64,000 bases of DNA from Candidatus Aenigmatarchaeota archaeon. Lineage in GTDB: Archaea > Aenigmatarchaeota > Aenigmatarchaeia > QMZP01 > JAFGSV01. The position numbers were made by a program, and so were the translations under genes. Shown one piece after another: positions 34,917-43,115 of this stretch (positions are counted from its first letter, which is position 1; each line of letters begins with the position of its first letter). The DNA lies in NCBI GenBank assembly GCA_016934325.1, contig JAFGSV010000028.1:1-64000 (forward strand). Reading direction: 5' to 3'. The notes beneath the pieces are model-generated. The model was not told the DNA's origin and ran no database searches. It worked only from the letters and a program-made list of their open reading frames with translations.

Positions 34917-35816
34917 CTAGCTCTTGACCAGCTTCTTGAACTCTTCGTTCGAGTCCTTCCTGCGCTCGACCTTCAACAGCTCGCTCCTCATCCTCTTGAC
35001 GAGGACAGCCAGCAGCAGGATCACGGCCAGCAAGGCTGCCACGACCGTGACGAAAAGGGGGTCCTGCGCCACGGCCATCCCGGCAACGCCCGGAGCCGAA
35101 AGCAGGCAGGCGCCGTCCGCGCATCCGAAAACGCAAGTCTCGAGTGTGAAGGCAGACCCGTCCTCGCTGCACTCGAACAGGGAATCGCCAGAGCAGTACT
35201 TCTCCGAGGGGATGCATCTGGTCTGGGCCAGTATAACGCAATCAGGGCAGTTATCCCTGTCCTCCCCCCTTTCCGGCTCGCAGACGTCGTTCCCGTTGCA
35301 GGGGCTAGAGATTTCGATGACAACGGGGACCGGCTCGCCGGACAAGGCGAACGAGGTGTTCAGCCTAGGCGATTCGGAGATGAAATACAGGAAATCCGGG
35401 TCCTCTGCGTAAGGCACCGCCTGGAACCTCTTCCATACGCCATCGTAGACGTTGAGCGCGATTGTCGACAACTCCACATTGTTATCGTTTATCCATGTCC
35501 TGTTCACCTTCAGCTCTATTATGACATCCTCCGGTTCGGCTTCCAATCCCGGCGTGCTGATGTGGAAATTGTCATAGACCCATTCAAGGTCATTGCCGAT
35601 CCTGTCTATCCTCACCGTGTATCCATCGTGCTGCCCTCTGAGCCTGAAGGATATCCCGTGCACCGCGATGTCGGGCTGCCTGACCTCCAGCTCGACCAGC
35701 CCATCCCGACCATCGGGAGGTTCCATGAAGAAGGTGTATGACTGGGCCAGCGCAACAGGTGCCAGCAACAGGATGGCCAATGTCGCCAGCAAGGCAATCG
35801 GCAATGGTTTTACCAT
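34917..35816 (-). CDS. Secreted PGF-pre-PGF-like protein with Cys-rich region and C-terminal TM
   Basis: The 299-residue protein has a signal peptide (1-24, ending LAQ). A beta domain follows with the PGF-pre-PGF pattern (IELKVNRTWINDNNV, VYDGVWKRFQAVPY, SPRLNTSFALSGE). Next is a Cys-rich EGF-like stretch (CNGNDVCEPERGEDRDNC, CIPSEKYC, CVFGCADGAC), then one C-terminal TM (about 253-272) and a basic cytoplasmic tail. Topology is therefore outside-in, anchored at the C-terminus. Proteins of this type are archaeal surface proteins of unknown role. It is a lone gene, convergent with the CBS gene and on the same strand as the PIN-ATPase gene upstream. Confidence 0.8.
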   Translation of the reverse strand: MVKPLPIALLATLAILLLAPVALAQSYTFFMEPPDGRDGLVELEVRQPDIAVHGISFRLRGQHDGYTVRIDRIGNDLEWVYDNFHISTPGLEAEPEDVIIELKVNRTWINDNNVELSTIALNVYDGVWKRFQAVPYAEDPDFLYFISESPRLNTSFALSGEPVPVVIEISSPCNGNDVCEPERGEDRDNCPDCVILAQTRCIPSEKYCSGDSLFECSEDGSAFTLETCVFGCADGACLLSAPGVAGMAVAQDPLFVTVVAALLAVILLLAVLVKRMRSELLKVERRKDSNEEFKKLVKS

Positions 35817-35859
35817 AGTTTTATTATTGTTGGGTGGTTTTTTAAGTTTGTTTTTGGCA

Positions 35860-37698
35860 TCAAAGCAGCACCCGCAGGTTCTTGCTCAGGTATGCCTGCA
35901 GGGACTTCCTTCCCTGCTCCGACCTCTTCCTGATCTTCACCCTGCCGTTCCTGCCGGCTATTGCCGAGAAGAGGAAATCATCTCCGCTGTATATGTCGAG
36001 CGTCTTTCCGCTGAGCCTGGGGTCCATCATCAGATAGAAATTCGCTCCGGTCTCTTCCCAGTCGAAGCGCGTCTCGCCCTTCATGGTCGCTTCCTTGGGC
36101 TCGACGGATATCTTCATTCCGAGCTCACGCTCGATCATCTCTATGTTCTTTCCCTTCTTTCCTATCATCTTGGCGATGACGTCGTTCCTGACCTTCACCT
36201 CTATCCTGTTCTCCCCGAGGAACTTGATGTCCATCCCCGGGTCCCATTTCCTGAGCTTGGCGTAGATCGATTCCCTGGCAAGCTTCTTCACGCCCGAGAC
36301 CTTCTCGCCGGCAGCCGCTTCCTGCACCGGGACTATGACGTTCTCCTCGCCGTACGTGTATATCTCGTACTTGAGCTCTTTCGACTCGAAATCCCGGACC
36401 TCGACCACCGGCCTAGTGAGGTCGTCGTCGTTCATCCCGGTCGGGCACTTTACTGTCAGGGATACCGAGAACACCTCCTCGATCCTGCCATCCTTGATGT
36501 AGATGACCGTATCGATGATATGCGGTATCGTGCCCAGCTCGAGCCTGCCGATGAACCTCTGGATGGCAGACACGGGGCCCGTTGAATGCACCACCCCTAT
36601 CATGCCGACCCCCGCGAGGCGCATGTCGCCGAAGACCATGAAGTCCTTGGTCTTCCTGACCTCGTCGAATATGGTGTAGTCGGGCCTGACGAGGAGAAGC
36701 AGCTCCGCCGTCTTCTCCCAATCCCCCTCGAGAGGGGCGTATTCGGTCACTTCGGGCCCGACCTGGAGGTCCCTTGGCTGCTCGAACGTCTTGACGATCT
36801 TCTTATGGGACACGAGGTAATCGGCAATGCTCGCGGCGAACGTTGACTTTCCGGATCCCGGTGGTCCCGCGATCAGGACGCCGCTGGAATTCTCGACTAT
36901 GTTCCTCTCCAGCTGCTTGTGCAGGTTGTAGTCCGAGAGCCTCACCTTCGCTATCGGCCTGACGGCCGTAAGCTCAAGGGCGTCCGAGAAAGGCGGCTTC
37001 GTGATCGCTATCCTGTAGTCGCCGAGCTGGATCACCATGGCTCCCTGCTTGCTGATCTCGATGAACGAGTCCTGGTCCGTCCTCGCCTTGGACATGACCT
37101 CGTCGATCAATCCCTTTATCTCATCCTCCGTGCATTTGGTATCCCTTATGCACACAAGCTCCACGCTGCCCGGTCTTCCTTTCTTGGCCATGGGCCTGAC
37201 CCCGGTCTTGAGGTGGACCGACTGCGTGTCGGGTGTGAAGAAGCTTTCCAGCCTGACCCTCTTCAGCTGAGGCTTCGGTATGTGCATCACATCGATGCCC
37301 TCCGCCTCGGCAACAAGTGCCTGGACATAATCAGATGTCAGCAGGATTCCCTTCTCGTTCTTCGCGACGTCCCTTATCAGGGCGTCTATCCTGCCTTTCT
37401 TGGCTAGCTGAATCTCTTCCATGGTGGGCCTCTCGCCCACGAACTCAATCGTCACTCCATTCTTCTCACCGACTTCCCTGATCTTCTTGATCTCGTCAAG
37501 GCCTGAGAAGCCTATGTCTCTGTGCCGCGAGGCCTGCGCCTGCAGCTCATCAATGACGGCCATCGGTATCACTACCATGGCCCCCTTGATCTTTCCTTCG
37601 TTTATCAGTCCGGAGACCGTCCCCTTGATCAGGACGCTGGTGTCCGGAACTATCTTTCTAGCGTTCAAATCTTTCGCGCTAATTTCTTTTTCTATCAT
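35860..37698 (-). CDS. PIN-domain / secretion-type ATPase / KH-domain protein
   Basis: The 612-residue protein has an N-terminal PIN nuclease domain (IVPDTSVLIKG, then an acidic active-site set through DALIRDVAKN and LTSD). A PilT/VirB11-like ATPase core follows, with Walker A GPPGSGKST, and then a KH domain with GxxG (MIGKKGKNIE). This matches the conserved archaeal PIN-ATPase family (COG1855 type), thought to act on RNA. The start at 37698 has ggag about 9 bases upstream, so I prefer it to the in-frame upstream ATG at 37734. All three domains look intact. It stands alone, with a 376-bp AT-rich gap upstream. Confidence 0.9.
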   Translation of the reverse strand: MIEKEISAKDLNARKIVPDTSVLIKGTVSGLINEGKIKGAMVVIPMAVIDELQAQASRHRDIGFSGLDEIKKIREVGEKNGVTIEFVGERPTMEEIQLAKKGRIDALIRDVAKNEKGILLTSDYVQALVAEAEGIDVMHIPKPQLKRVRLESFFTPDTQSVHLKTGVRPMAKKGRPGSVELVCIRDTKCTEDEIKGLIDEVMSKARTDQDSFIEISKQGAMVIQLGDYRIAITKPPFSDALELTAVRPIAKVRLSDYNLHKQLERNIVENSSGVLIAGPPGSGKSTFAASIADYLVSHKKIVKTFEQPRDLQVGPEVTEYAPLEGDWEKTAELLLLVRPDYTIFDEVRKTKDFMVFGDMRLAGVGMIGVVHSTGPVSAIQRFIGRLELGTIPHIIDTVIYIKDGRIEEVFSVSLTVKCPTGMNDDDLTRPVVEVRDFESKELKYEIYTYGEENVIVPVQEAAAGEKVSGVKKLARESIYAKLRKWDPGMDIKFLGENRIEVKVRNDVIAKMIGKKGKNIEMIERELGMKISVEPKEATMKGETRFDWEETGANFYLMMDPRLSGKTLDIYSGDDFLFSAIAGRNGRVKIRKRSEQGRKSLQAYLSKNLRVLL

Positions 37699-38074
37699 AT
37701 TTTTAACTCCTTTATCGTAATCATGAATTCTCATGCATTATCGATCTTTTTTTAATTTTATTTTTTCGATACGCCAATCATACCTTTCTTGCCATTTCGT
37801 TGCCATTCCTGAATCTTCTTGATTGTTCGTCGTCCAGCATCCAGCTACGTTAGCACATCGTTTCAACCTGGTTACCCTGCCTAGAAGGAGCAGTGTTTTC
37901 CAGTTCTATTCTATATGGATGTCTGCAAAGCTTTAAAAAGCTTTCCCTGTGTATTTGAGCGCGCTGCTGCTATAAATTTTCCGCTTTTATCCCGTCCGAA
38001 GACCGGCTTCCGCAAAAAGATTTTGCTGGTAAAAAATTTCAAAAAGATTTTAATACGCTCAACAATAATTCACT
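37699..38074. other. Gene-free stretch
   Basis: No convincing protein-coding gene is visible in this 376-bp stretch. Its last 40 bp carry a plausible TATA (gattttaatacg near 38046-38057) for the single-alpha-helix protein. aaagctttaaaaagcttt (37929-37946) is a palindromic sequence that could be a binding site. The middle may hide an RNA, but I see no recognised structure. Confidence 0.5.
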
Positions 38075-39208
38075 ATGTCGTTCTTAACCTTTCCGGAAGG
38101 GTTTCCCCATATTCCAGGCCTTGCGAAGGTGCTGGATTCGCTTCTCAATATCACATCCGCCAAGAGCGATGAAGCTGATGAGGATCCCGAGCTTAGGTAC
38201 AAGGTGGAATCCGCCAAGAAGGCCCTGCAGGAAGCGGAGAAGGAGATAGACGAGGAGGTAGATGCCAGGGAAGCCGCCAAGAAGAAGGCCGAGGAAGAGA
38301 AGAGGGGAAGGGAGAGGGCCGAAGAGCTCTCCAGGGTGGAGGATAACAGAAGGGCAAAGGAAGAGGCCGATGTCGTGGCTCATGATGAGGTCGAAAGGGA
38401 GTACGCCAAGGCCGAAAGGGCCAAGCGCGAAGCGGAGCGTCAAAGGATGGCCAGGGAGGCCGCCATACTGAAAGCCGAGCAAGAGAGGAAGGCCAAGATC
38501 GACGCGGAGAAGAAGGCCGAGGAAGAGAAGCTGCTCAAGCGGGACGTCGAACAGAAGATGATGTCCATGGAGAAGATGGAGCGGCTCGAGCAGGCCGAAA
38601 GGGTTGCTAGGGTCGAGGCCCTCATGAGGGAAGAGGAAGAGAAGAAGGCCAAGCTGGAAGCCCTCAAGGCTTCGAAGATCGAGGCCGCTAGGAAAGCGAA
38701 GGAAGCCGCCATGGCAAGGGTGATGCGCGAGAAGAATGCCAGGGAGGAAGCGGAACGGCAAGCGGAGTCCGAGAGGGAAGCCAGGAGGGCGGCGGAGAGG
38801 GAAGCGATCAGGAAGGCCGTCGAGGAGAGGAAGTCCGCCGAGGAGGAGGCGAGGAAGCGCAAGCTCAAGGAGGCCAGGAAGGCCAGGGAAGCCGCGGAGA
38901 AGATCGCGAAGGAGGAGATGCTTTCCCGGGAGGAGGCCGAAGCCAGGCTCGAGGAGGAGAAGATGGCCAGGGAGGAGGCCGAGAGGAAGGCCGTTGAGGT
39001 TAGGACCCAGAGGGTCATGGCGGAGAAGAAGATCAAGGAAGCCGAGAGGAACCTGGCAAGGCTCGAAGCGAAGAAGATGGAAGAGGAGGCCAGGCTGCTG
39101 AAGAGGAAGAAGTTGCTCGTTATAATGGGGAACCGAAGCAAGCTCACGCCAGAAAGCATCAGAAAACTGGTGAAGTCGGCAAGAAAGAGGATCTCCAAGA
39201 AACGGTGA
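38075..39208 (+). CDS. Glu/Lys/Arg-rich single-alpha-helix protein
   Basis: The 377-residue protein is almost wholly Ala/Glu/Lys/Arg, with an i to i+4 charge pattern such as EEAERQAESEREARRAAERE. That predicts a long isolated ER/K alpha helix of roughly 300 residues rather than a classic heptad coil. A short hydrophobic N-terminus (MSFLTFPEGFPHIPG) and a basic C-terminus (KLLVIMGNRSKLTP, then SARKRISKKR) flank it. Its function is unknown; spacer or scaffold roles, perhaps RNA-binding through the basic tail, are inference. It stands alone between the PIN-ATPase and trmI. A minus-strand Leu-rich ORF over it is an antisense artefact. Confidence 0.8.
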   Translation: MSFLTFPEGFPHIPGLAKVLDSLLNITSAKSDEADEDPELRYKVESAKKALQEAEKEIDEEVDAREAAKKKAEEEKRGRERAEELSRVEDNRRAKEEADVVAHDEVEREYAKAERAKREAERQRMAREAAILKAEQERKAKIDAEKKAEEEKLLKRDVEQKMMSMEKMERLEQAERVARVEALMREEEEKKAKLEALKASKIEAARKAKEAAMARVMREKNAREEAERQAESEREARRAAEREAIRKAVEERKSAEEEARKRKLKEARKAREAAEKIAKEEMLSREEAEARLEEEKMAREEAERKAVEVRTQRVMAEKKIKEAERNLARLEAKKMEEEARLLKRKKLLVIMGNRSKLTPESIRKLVKSARKRISKKR

Positions 39209-39338
39209 ATGCGGGAACACTGATAAAATTCTGGTGGCCTTATATACGCAAATGCTTCATCAATTCATTTATAATGTAATGATATATCGAGAGCAGGCTA
39301 ATAGTTGAAGCCTACTTGGAGGTTAACGGAAGGCTGTG

Positions 39339-39926
39339 ATGCCCATGGAAGATAAGAGGCTGCCAGATGTGCTGAAGAAGCTGGCCAGGGGCCCCCAGAT
39401 AATCACGCTGAAGGACGCCGCGATCATTTCCGCATTCACCGGCATGTCGCCGGGCGACATCGTCGTGGACGCGGGGTCGGGGTCGGGCTTCCTCGCCATA
39501 TACATGGGAAACCTGGTGAGGCCTTCGGGAAAGGTGATATCCTATGAAAGGCGCCCGGACTTCGCGAAGCTCGCGCAAGGGAACGTGAATAAGGCCGGCC
39601 TTGAAGGCTACGTGACCATCAAGGAGAAGGACATCTACGAGGGGATTGATGAACACGACGTGGATGTCATAACCCTGGACCTGCCGGAGCCTTGGAACGC
39701 GGTCGAGCATTCCGTGCGGGCCCTGAAAGACAGGGGCTTCCTGGTGTCTTACGTCCCGACCGTGGAGCAGGTGAGGCGATTCGCCTCGCAATGCGAAAAA
39801 TCCGGGCTGAAACACGTGAAGACGGTCGAATGCTGCGTGAGGGAGATGGTCCTGCACGAAAGGGGCACCAGGCCCCAGATAAAGGGCATCATGCACACCG
39901 GTTACATTACATTCGTCAGGAAGTGA
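39339..39926 (+). CDS. trmI: tRNA (adenine-N1)-methyltransferase
   Basis: The 195-residue protein has the TrmI Rossmann methyltransferase core: ARGPQIITLKDAA, motif I VVDAGSGSGFLA for SAM, VISYERRPDFA, and VDVITLDLPEPW, the family motif IV. The C-terminal REMVLHERGTRP matches the TrmI end. Archaeal TrmI methylates A57/A58 in the tRNA T-loop. It is shorter than typical homologues (about 250), mainly at the N-terminus, so the beta-barrel region is reduced. Starts at 39336, 39339 and 39345 are possible; ggaagg suits 39339. Its 3' end overlaps convergent hisS by 11 nt. Confidence 0.88.
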   Translation: MPMEDKRLPDVLKKLARGPQIITLKDAAIISAFTGMSPGDIVVDAGSGSGFLAIYMGNLVRPSGKVISYERRPDFAKLAQGNVNKAGLEGYVTIKEKDIYEGIDEHDVDVITLDLPEPWNAVEHSVRALKDRGFLVSYVPTVEQVRRFASQCEKSGLKHVKTVECCVREMVLHERGTRPQIKGIMHTGYITFVRK

Positions 39927-41244
39927 TGCCTGTTTCATCCTTCAATTTCTTAACAAGATTTTCCAGGCCCGCTTTCTTTTCCCTGCCGGTCTTCATCTCT
40001 TTCATCGTGAATCTGCCGGTCTTCATCTCATCAGGCCCGACGATCAAAACGAAGGGTATCTGCCGCCTGTTTGCATAGTCCAGCTGCTTCCTCAGGTCCC
40101 TGCCCATCAGGTCCGTTTCCGCGTCCACGCCGCTTGACCTCAGCTTCTGCGCTATGACGATCGATTCCCCCCTGACCGCCGCATCATCGTTCACCGAAAC
40201 CACGAACACGCTGGTCTTCGGCTTGACCTCTGCGAACATGTTCTCCGCGCACATGACCTCGAATATCCTCTCTATGCCGAAGGAAATGCCGGTTGCTGGC
40301 GTGGGCTTCCCGCCATACATCTCTATGAGGTTGTCGTATCTGCCGCCGCCCGCCACCGATCCGACTTGCCGCTTCGCCTTCGCCGAAACCTCGAAGATCG
40401 GCCCGGTGTAGTATTCCAGTCCCCTCACGAGGCTCAGGTCTATCTTTATGCATTTGTCGATCCCGTAGGATTTTGCGATCGTAACTATCTGTTCCAGCCC
40501 CCTCGTCCCGTCTTCGGCCGTCCCGATGCCTGCAAGCATCCTCCCTATCCTCGGCAGGGTCTTCTCGGGAGCCCCGCTGACATCGATGAGCTTCATCAGC
40601 TTCGTGACCCTGCCTGCATCGATCCCGCTCCTTTTCAATTCGCCTATTATCTCGCTCCTGGGCGCCTTGCCCGTCTTGTCCAGGATCCTGAAGACTTCGG
40701 GAGCCTTCTTCCCGGGTATGTTGACGGATTCCACCAGGGCGTTAAGTATCTTCCTGTTGTTGAGCCTGACCTCGAGCTTCCTGAATCCGAGGGCCCTCAA
40801 GGCCTCTACTGCGACCGCGATGCATTCCGCATCGGCTTCCATCCCAGCGGTTCCTACGATATCCGAGTCTGCCTGGACGAACTCCCTCATGCGTCCGGCC
40901 TGCGGCCTGTCGTACCTCCAGACCTTCGATATCTGGTACCTCTTGAATGGGAGCTGCAGCTGAGGATTGCCGGCTGCGACCCTCGCCAGCGGGACGGTCA
41001 GGTCGAACCTGAGCCCGAGCTCCCTGTCCGACTTGTCCTTGAAATAGTAGATCTCGTCCTTGATCCCCTCCCCGCCGCCTCCCTTCTTCGATAAAAGCTC
41101 CCAGGACTCGAATGCGGGCGTGTCCATGGGCCGGAATCCGAACGACTCGAAGACCCGCCTGAATGTATCCAGTACATACTGGCGCCTGGACATGTCCTCG
41201 GGCATGAAGTCCCTCGTCCCCCTCGGCGGCTGGAATTTCGGCAT
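39916..41244 (-). CDS. hisS: Histidyl-tRNA synthetase
   Basis: The 442-residue class II synthetase has PRGTRDFMPEDM at the N-terminus, motif 2 (ISKVWRYDRPQAGRMREFVQ), the HisRS-specific LVRGLEYYTGPIFEV, motif 3 (GISFGIERI) and a C-terminal anticodon-binding domain. It charges tRNA-His, whose gene lies upstream on the same strand. The start at 41244 is preceded by aaggtgatcg, a good ribosome-binding site; an upstream in-frame GTG at 41253 is less likely. The 73-aa orphan gene ends 55 bp upstream, so AbrB/tRNA-His, orphan and hisS may share a transcript. The 3' end overlaps trmI by 11 nt. Confidence 0.95.
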   Translation of the reverse strand: MPKFQPPRGTRDFMPEDMSRRQYVLDTFRRVFESFGFRPMDTPAFESWELLSKKGGGGEGIKDEIYYFKDKSDRELGLRFDLTVPLARVAAGNPQLQLPFKRYQISKVWRYDRPQAGRMREFVQADSDIVGTAGMEADAECIAVAVEALRALGFRKLEVRLNNRKILNALVESVNIPGKKAPEVFRILDKTGKAPRSEIIGELKRSGIDAGRVTKLMKLIDVSGAPEKTLPRIGRMLAGIGTAEDGTRGLEQIVTIAKSYGIDKCIKIDLSLVRGLEYYTGPIFEVSAKAKRQVGSVAGGGRYDNLIEMYGGKPTPATGISFGIERIFEVMCAENMFAEVKPKTSVFVVSVNDDAAVRGESIVIAQKLRSSGVDAETDLMGRDLRKQLDYANRRQIPFVLIVGPDEMKTGRFTMKEMKTGREKKAGLENLVKKLKDETGITS

Positions 41245-41299
41245 ACCGATCACCTTTATATTTGTTTTTCGGTGTTTAAGTTCTTACGGACATGCTAGC

Positions 41300-41521
41300 T
41301 CAAAGGCAGTCGCGCAATCCGACCACCCTATACACATCTCCGGATTTTATAGGGGTTCCGTCAACCCTATCAAAACCGACCGTAACATCTGGGTATTCCG
41401 GCATGGCGCCGGCAATCCCAAAACACTCTGACATGGTTATGTATCTTCTTTCAATCCTGTCGTATCCGACGATTGGGTCATCGGGAGATGCTTCGCGCCT
41501 GAAAAGGATATCCTTCCTCAT
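41300..41521 (-). CDS. Small orphan protein between AbrB/tRNA-His and hisS
   Basis: The 73-residue protein has no recognised domain. It is soluble and has Asp/Val/Gly-rich beta-like segments (PDVTVGFDRVDGTPIKSG). It is very likely translated: a strong ribosome-binding site (ggaggtga) sits just before the ATG, and it overlaps the AbrB stop by 4 nt (ATGA). A regulatory or co-factor role in the hisS unit is inference only. Confidence 0.65.
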   Translation of the reverse strand: MRKDILFRREASPDDPIVGYDRIERRYITMSECFGIAGAMPEYPDVTVGFDRVDGTPIKSGDVYRVVGLRDCL

Positions 41522-41841
41522 AGTTCACCTCCCTCATCGTTGACAGATGCATCAGGGTCAGGACCGGGGCTCGAACCCGGCTCAGGAACTCCACGGGCCC
41601 CTATGCTAGCCGCTGCACCATCCTGACCACTTTCATCGATAACAAGGATAACAAGGTTCTTGTCTAGGCTGAATACCATGTCCACTTCAGAGCCGCTGCC
41701 AAGGCCGAAGCTCCTTCGGATATCAATGGGGATCAAAAGCCTTCCCTTGGAATCGAGCTTCGCTTTCCGGGTGAAAATCTCCGCTCTAGAAGCAGGGCTG
41801 GGCAAGTCTCCAACACTTCCCCTGCGCGTGAACCGATTCAC
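41518..41841 (-). CDS. AbrB/SpoVT-like regulator with 3' part overlapping tRNA-His
   Basis: The first 70 residues or so form a swapped-hairpin AbrB domain, with RKAKLDSKGRLLIPIDIRRS and a DMVFSLDKNLVILVI strand. The frame continues to 107 residues, and residues about 72-96 are encoded by the tRNA-His gene on the same strand. The Gly/Pro/Asp-rich tail is unlike any known domain, so it may be a by-product of that overlap. It starts at a GTG; a TATA (catataac) about 23 bp upstream predicts leaderless initiation. AbrB-like proteins are usually dimeric DNA binders or antitoxins; the 73-aa protein downstream could be a paired partner, but no toxin signature is seen. Confidence 0.75.
   Translation of the reverse strand: MNRFTRRGSVGDLPSPASRAEIFTRKAKLDSKGRLLIPIDIRRSFGLGSGSEVDMVFSLDKNLVILVIDESGQDGAAASIGARGVPEPGSSPGPDPDASVNDEGGEL
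41556..41628 (-). tRNA. tRNA-His(GTG)
   Basis: The cloverleaf has acceptor GTCAGGA/TCCTGAC, a 4-bp D stem, anticodon stem GGGGC/GTTCC with two G-U pairs, and a T arm CCGGG-TTCGAGC-CCCGG. The anticodon is GTG. An extra G at -1 (41628) pairs with C73 (41556), the hallmark of tRNA-His. CCA is not encoded. Loop position 33 is C instead of the near-universal U. The gene lies in frame within the AbrB-like ORF and upstream of hisS. Confidence 0.9.
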
Positions 41842-42159
41842 CCATATTGTTCACCGATTTGTTATATGATTGGTAATATTTTTAAAAGTTCCGTGGGAAA
41901 TGGGTTCATCGGCCACATTAGGTCTTTTATCTCTATTGAAAGACAAATTGTGATTCCTTCATGATTCCTTTATAAGAGTTTTGAACCACTAAAAAGTAGG
42001 GAATATTTAAATAACTTTGCTTTCTTATATTATTTTATTATGTGTGAGCCGTTCCCCAAGGCGGAGGCATTGGCGGATAATGCGTCCTGAACGGTGATGA
42101 AAACATTTAAAAATAACTAATATATAATAATCAGTAATCAGTAGCAAATAGAGGTCAAT
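41842..42159. other. Intergenic region with possible small transcript
   Basis: The 318-bp gap carries the AbrB promoter (left) and the TrmB-gene promoter (right; atttaaaaata near 42104, then gaggtc at 42150). Between them, a GC-rich island at about 42040-42100 follows a TATA-like cttatattatttt. A 16-codon ORF beginning at 42040 is the only reading frame there. Whether it is a peptide or an RNA cannot be decided. Confidence 0.4.
41861..41868 (-). promoter_or_regulatory. TATA box of AbrB/tRNA-His unit
   Basis: catataac on the minus strand lies about 23 bp upstream of the GTG start at 41841. That spacing predicts a leaderless transcript. Direct repeats of ttcacc (41837 and 41850) sit between TATA and start and could be an AbrB site. 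Confidence 0.5.
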
Positions 42160-42954
42160 ATGATAGGTTCGCAGGAAGTACTGGATGCGTTGAAGAACAT
42201 AGGCCTTAATCTATATGAAAGGAAGATATACGTTGCGCTTCTGGCAAAGGGGGTCGCGACAGCCGGAGAGGTTTCCGAGATAGCCAAGGTCCCGAGGTCG
42301 AGGTCCTATGACGTGCTCGAATCGCTGGCGGACAAGGGCTTCGTGGTTTCGCAGTCATCCAAGCCCATCAAATACGTCGCCCTTTCTCCGAAGGACGCTC
42401 TCTCAAGGGCCAAGGACAACCTCAAGATGAAGCACAACGAGACCGTCGAGAGGATGGACAGGCTCATGAAATCGCCGATCGTCAAGGAGCTCGAGTCGAT
42501 CTACAAGGAAGGCTTCACCATGATCCAGCCCTTCGACATCGCCGGGACGCTCAAGGGCAGGTACTCCATAAACCAGCAGATAAAGATGCTTCTCAAGAAG
42601 GCGAACAATTACATCAATGTCATAACCACCGGCGACGGGCTGAGCGAGCTCTATTCCAAGCACTTCAACGTCCTCAAGAAGGCCACGAAGTCGGGCGTCC
42701 AGCTGAGGATACTGTCCCCGGTCACTGACTCCAAGCCGGCGGGGGCCTTCGCGGAAATCGGAGAAGTCAGGGGGATGGATAACGCCCTCGGCAGGATATT
42801 CACGATCGACGGGGAGCACTTCATGATGGCGCTCACGGACGACAGCAAGGTCCATCACACCCAGGACGTGGCTTTCTGGGCCGGTTCCGGCCACGTCGCC
42901 AAGGACGTACTCGAGCCGCTGTTCGAGAACGTGTGGACCGCCAACAAGAAGTGA
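42160..42954 (+). CDS. TrmB-family transcription regulator
   Basis: The 264-residue protein has an N-terminal winged HTH (NLYERKIYVALLAKGVATAG, then VSEIAKVPRSRSYDVLESLADKG), a helical linker, and a C-terminal PLD-like ligand-binding domain typical of TrmB. These regulators usually bind sugars and control sugar transport or glycolytic genes. No sugar transporter is adjacent, so the target is unclear. gaggtc precedes the ATG, and an AT-rich upstream region carries repeats of aatcagt that may be an operator. It stands alone. Confidence 0.88.
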   Translation: MIGSQEVLDALKNIGLNLYERKIYVALLAKGVATAGEVSEIAKVPRSRSYDVLESLADKGFVVSQSSKPIKYVALSPKDALSRAKDNLKMKHNETVERMDRLMKSPIVKELESIYKEGFTMIQPFDIAGTLKGRYSINQQIKMLLKKANNYINVITTGDGLSELYSKHFNVLKKATKSGVQLRILSPVTDSKPAGAFAEIGEVRGMDNALGRIFTIDGEHFMMALTDDSKVHHTQDVAFWAGSGHVAKDVLEPLFENVWTANKK

Positions 42955-43115
42955 CCTGTCCGAAAAGGCGGATTCATTCTGAAACGTGGTCTATCTTCAA
43001 AATATAGTGGCCATATGAATGGCTGATCCGCCTGCGGAACCCAGAACCTAACCGGATGTGACTGAGAAAACGTAGCCCTATGCCGATATCGGCATCCAGC
43101 GGGTGACCGGTCCTG

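Noticed and set aside
37929-37946. Palindromic aaagctttaaaaagcttt as an operator
   Set aside because: It lies more than 100 bp from any start and consists of short A/T-rich repeats, so chance is a sufficient explanation.
38084-39220. 378-codon minus-strand Leu/Gly/Pro-rich ORF
   Set aside because: It is the antisense of the Glu/Lys-rich helix gene; the Leu-rich content is what the reverse complement of Glu/Lys/Arg codons gives.
42040-42110. C/D box guide RNA
   Set aside because: Only D'-like CTGA and C'-like GTGATGA occur; the outer C and D boxes are absent, so the call cannot be supported.
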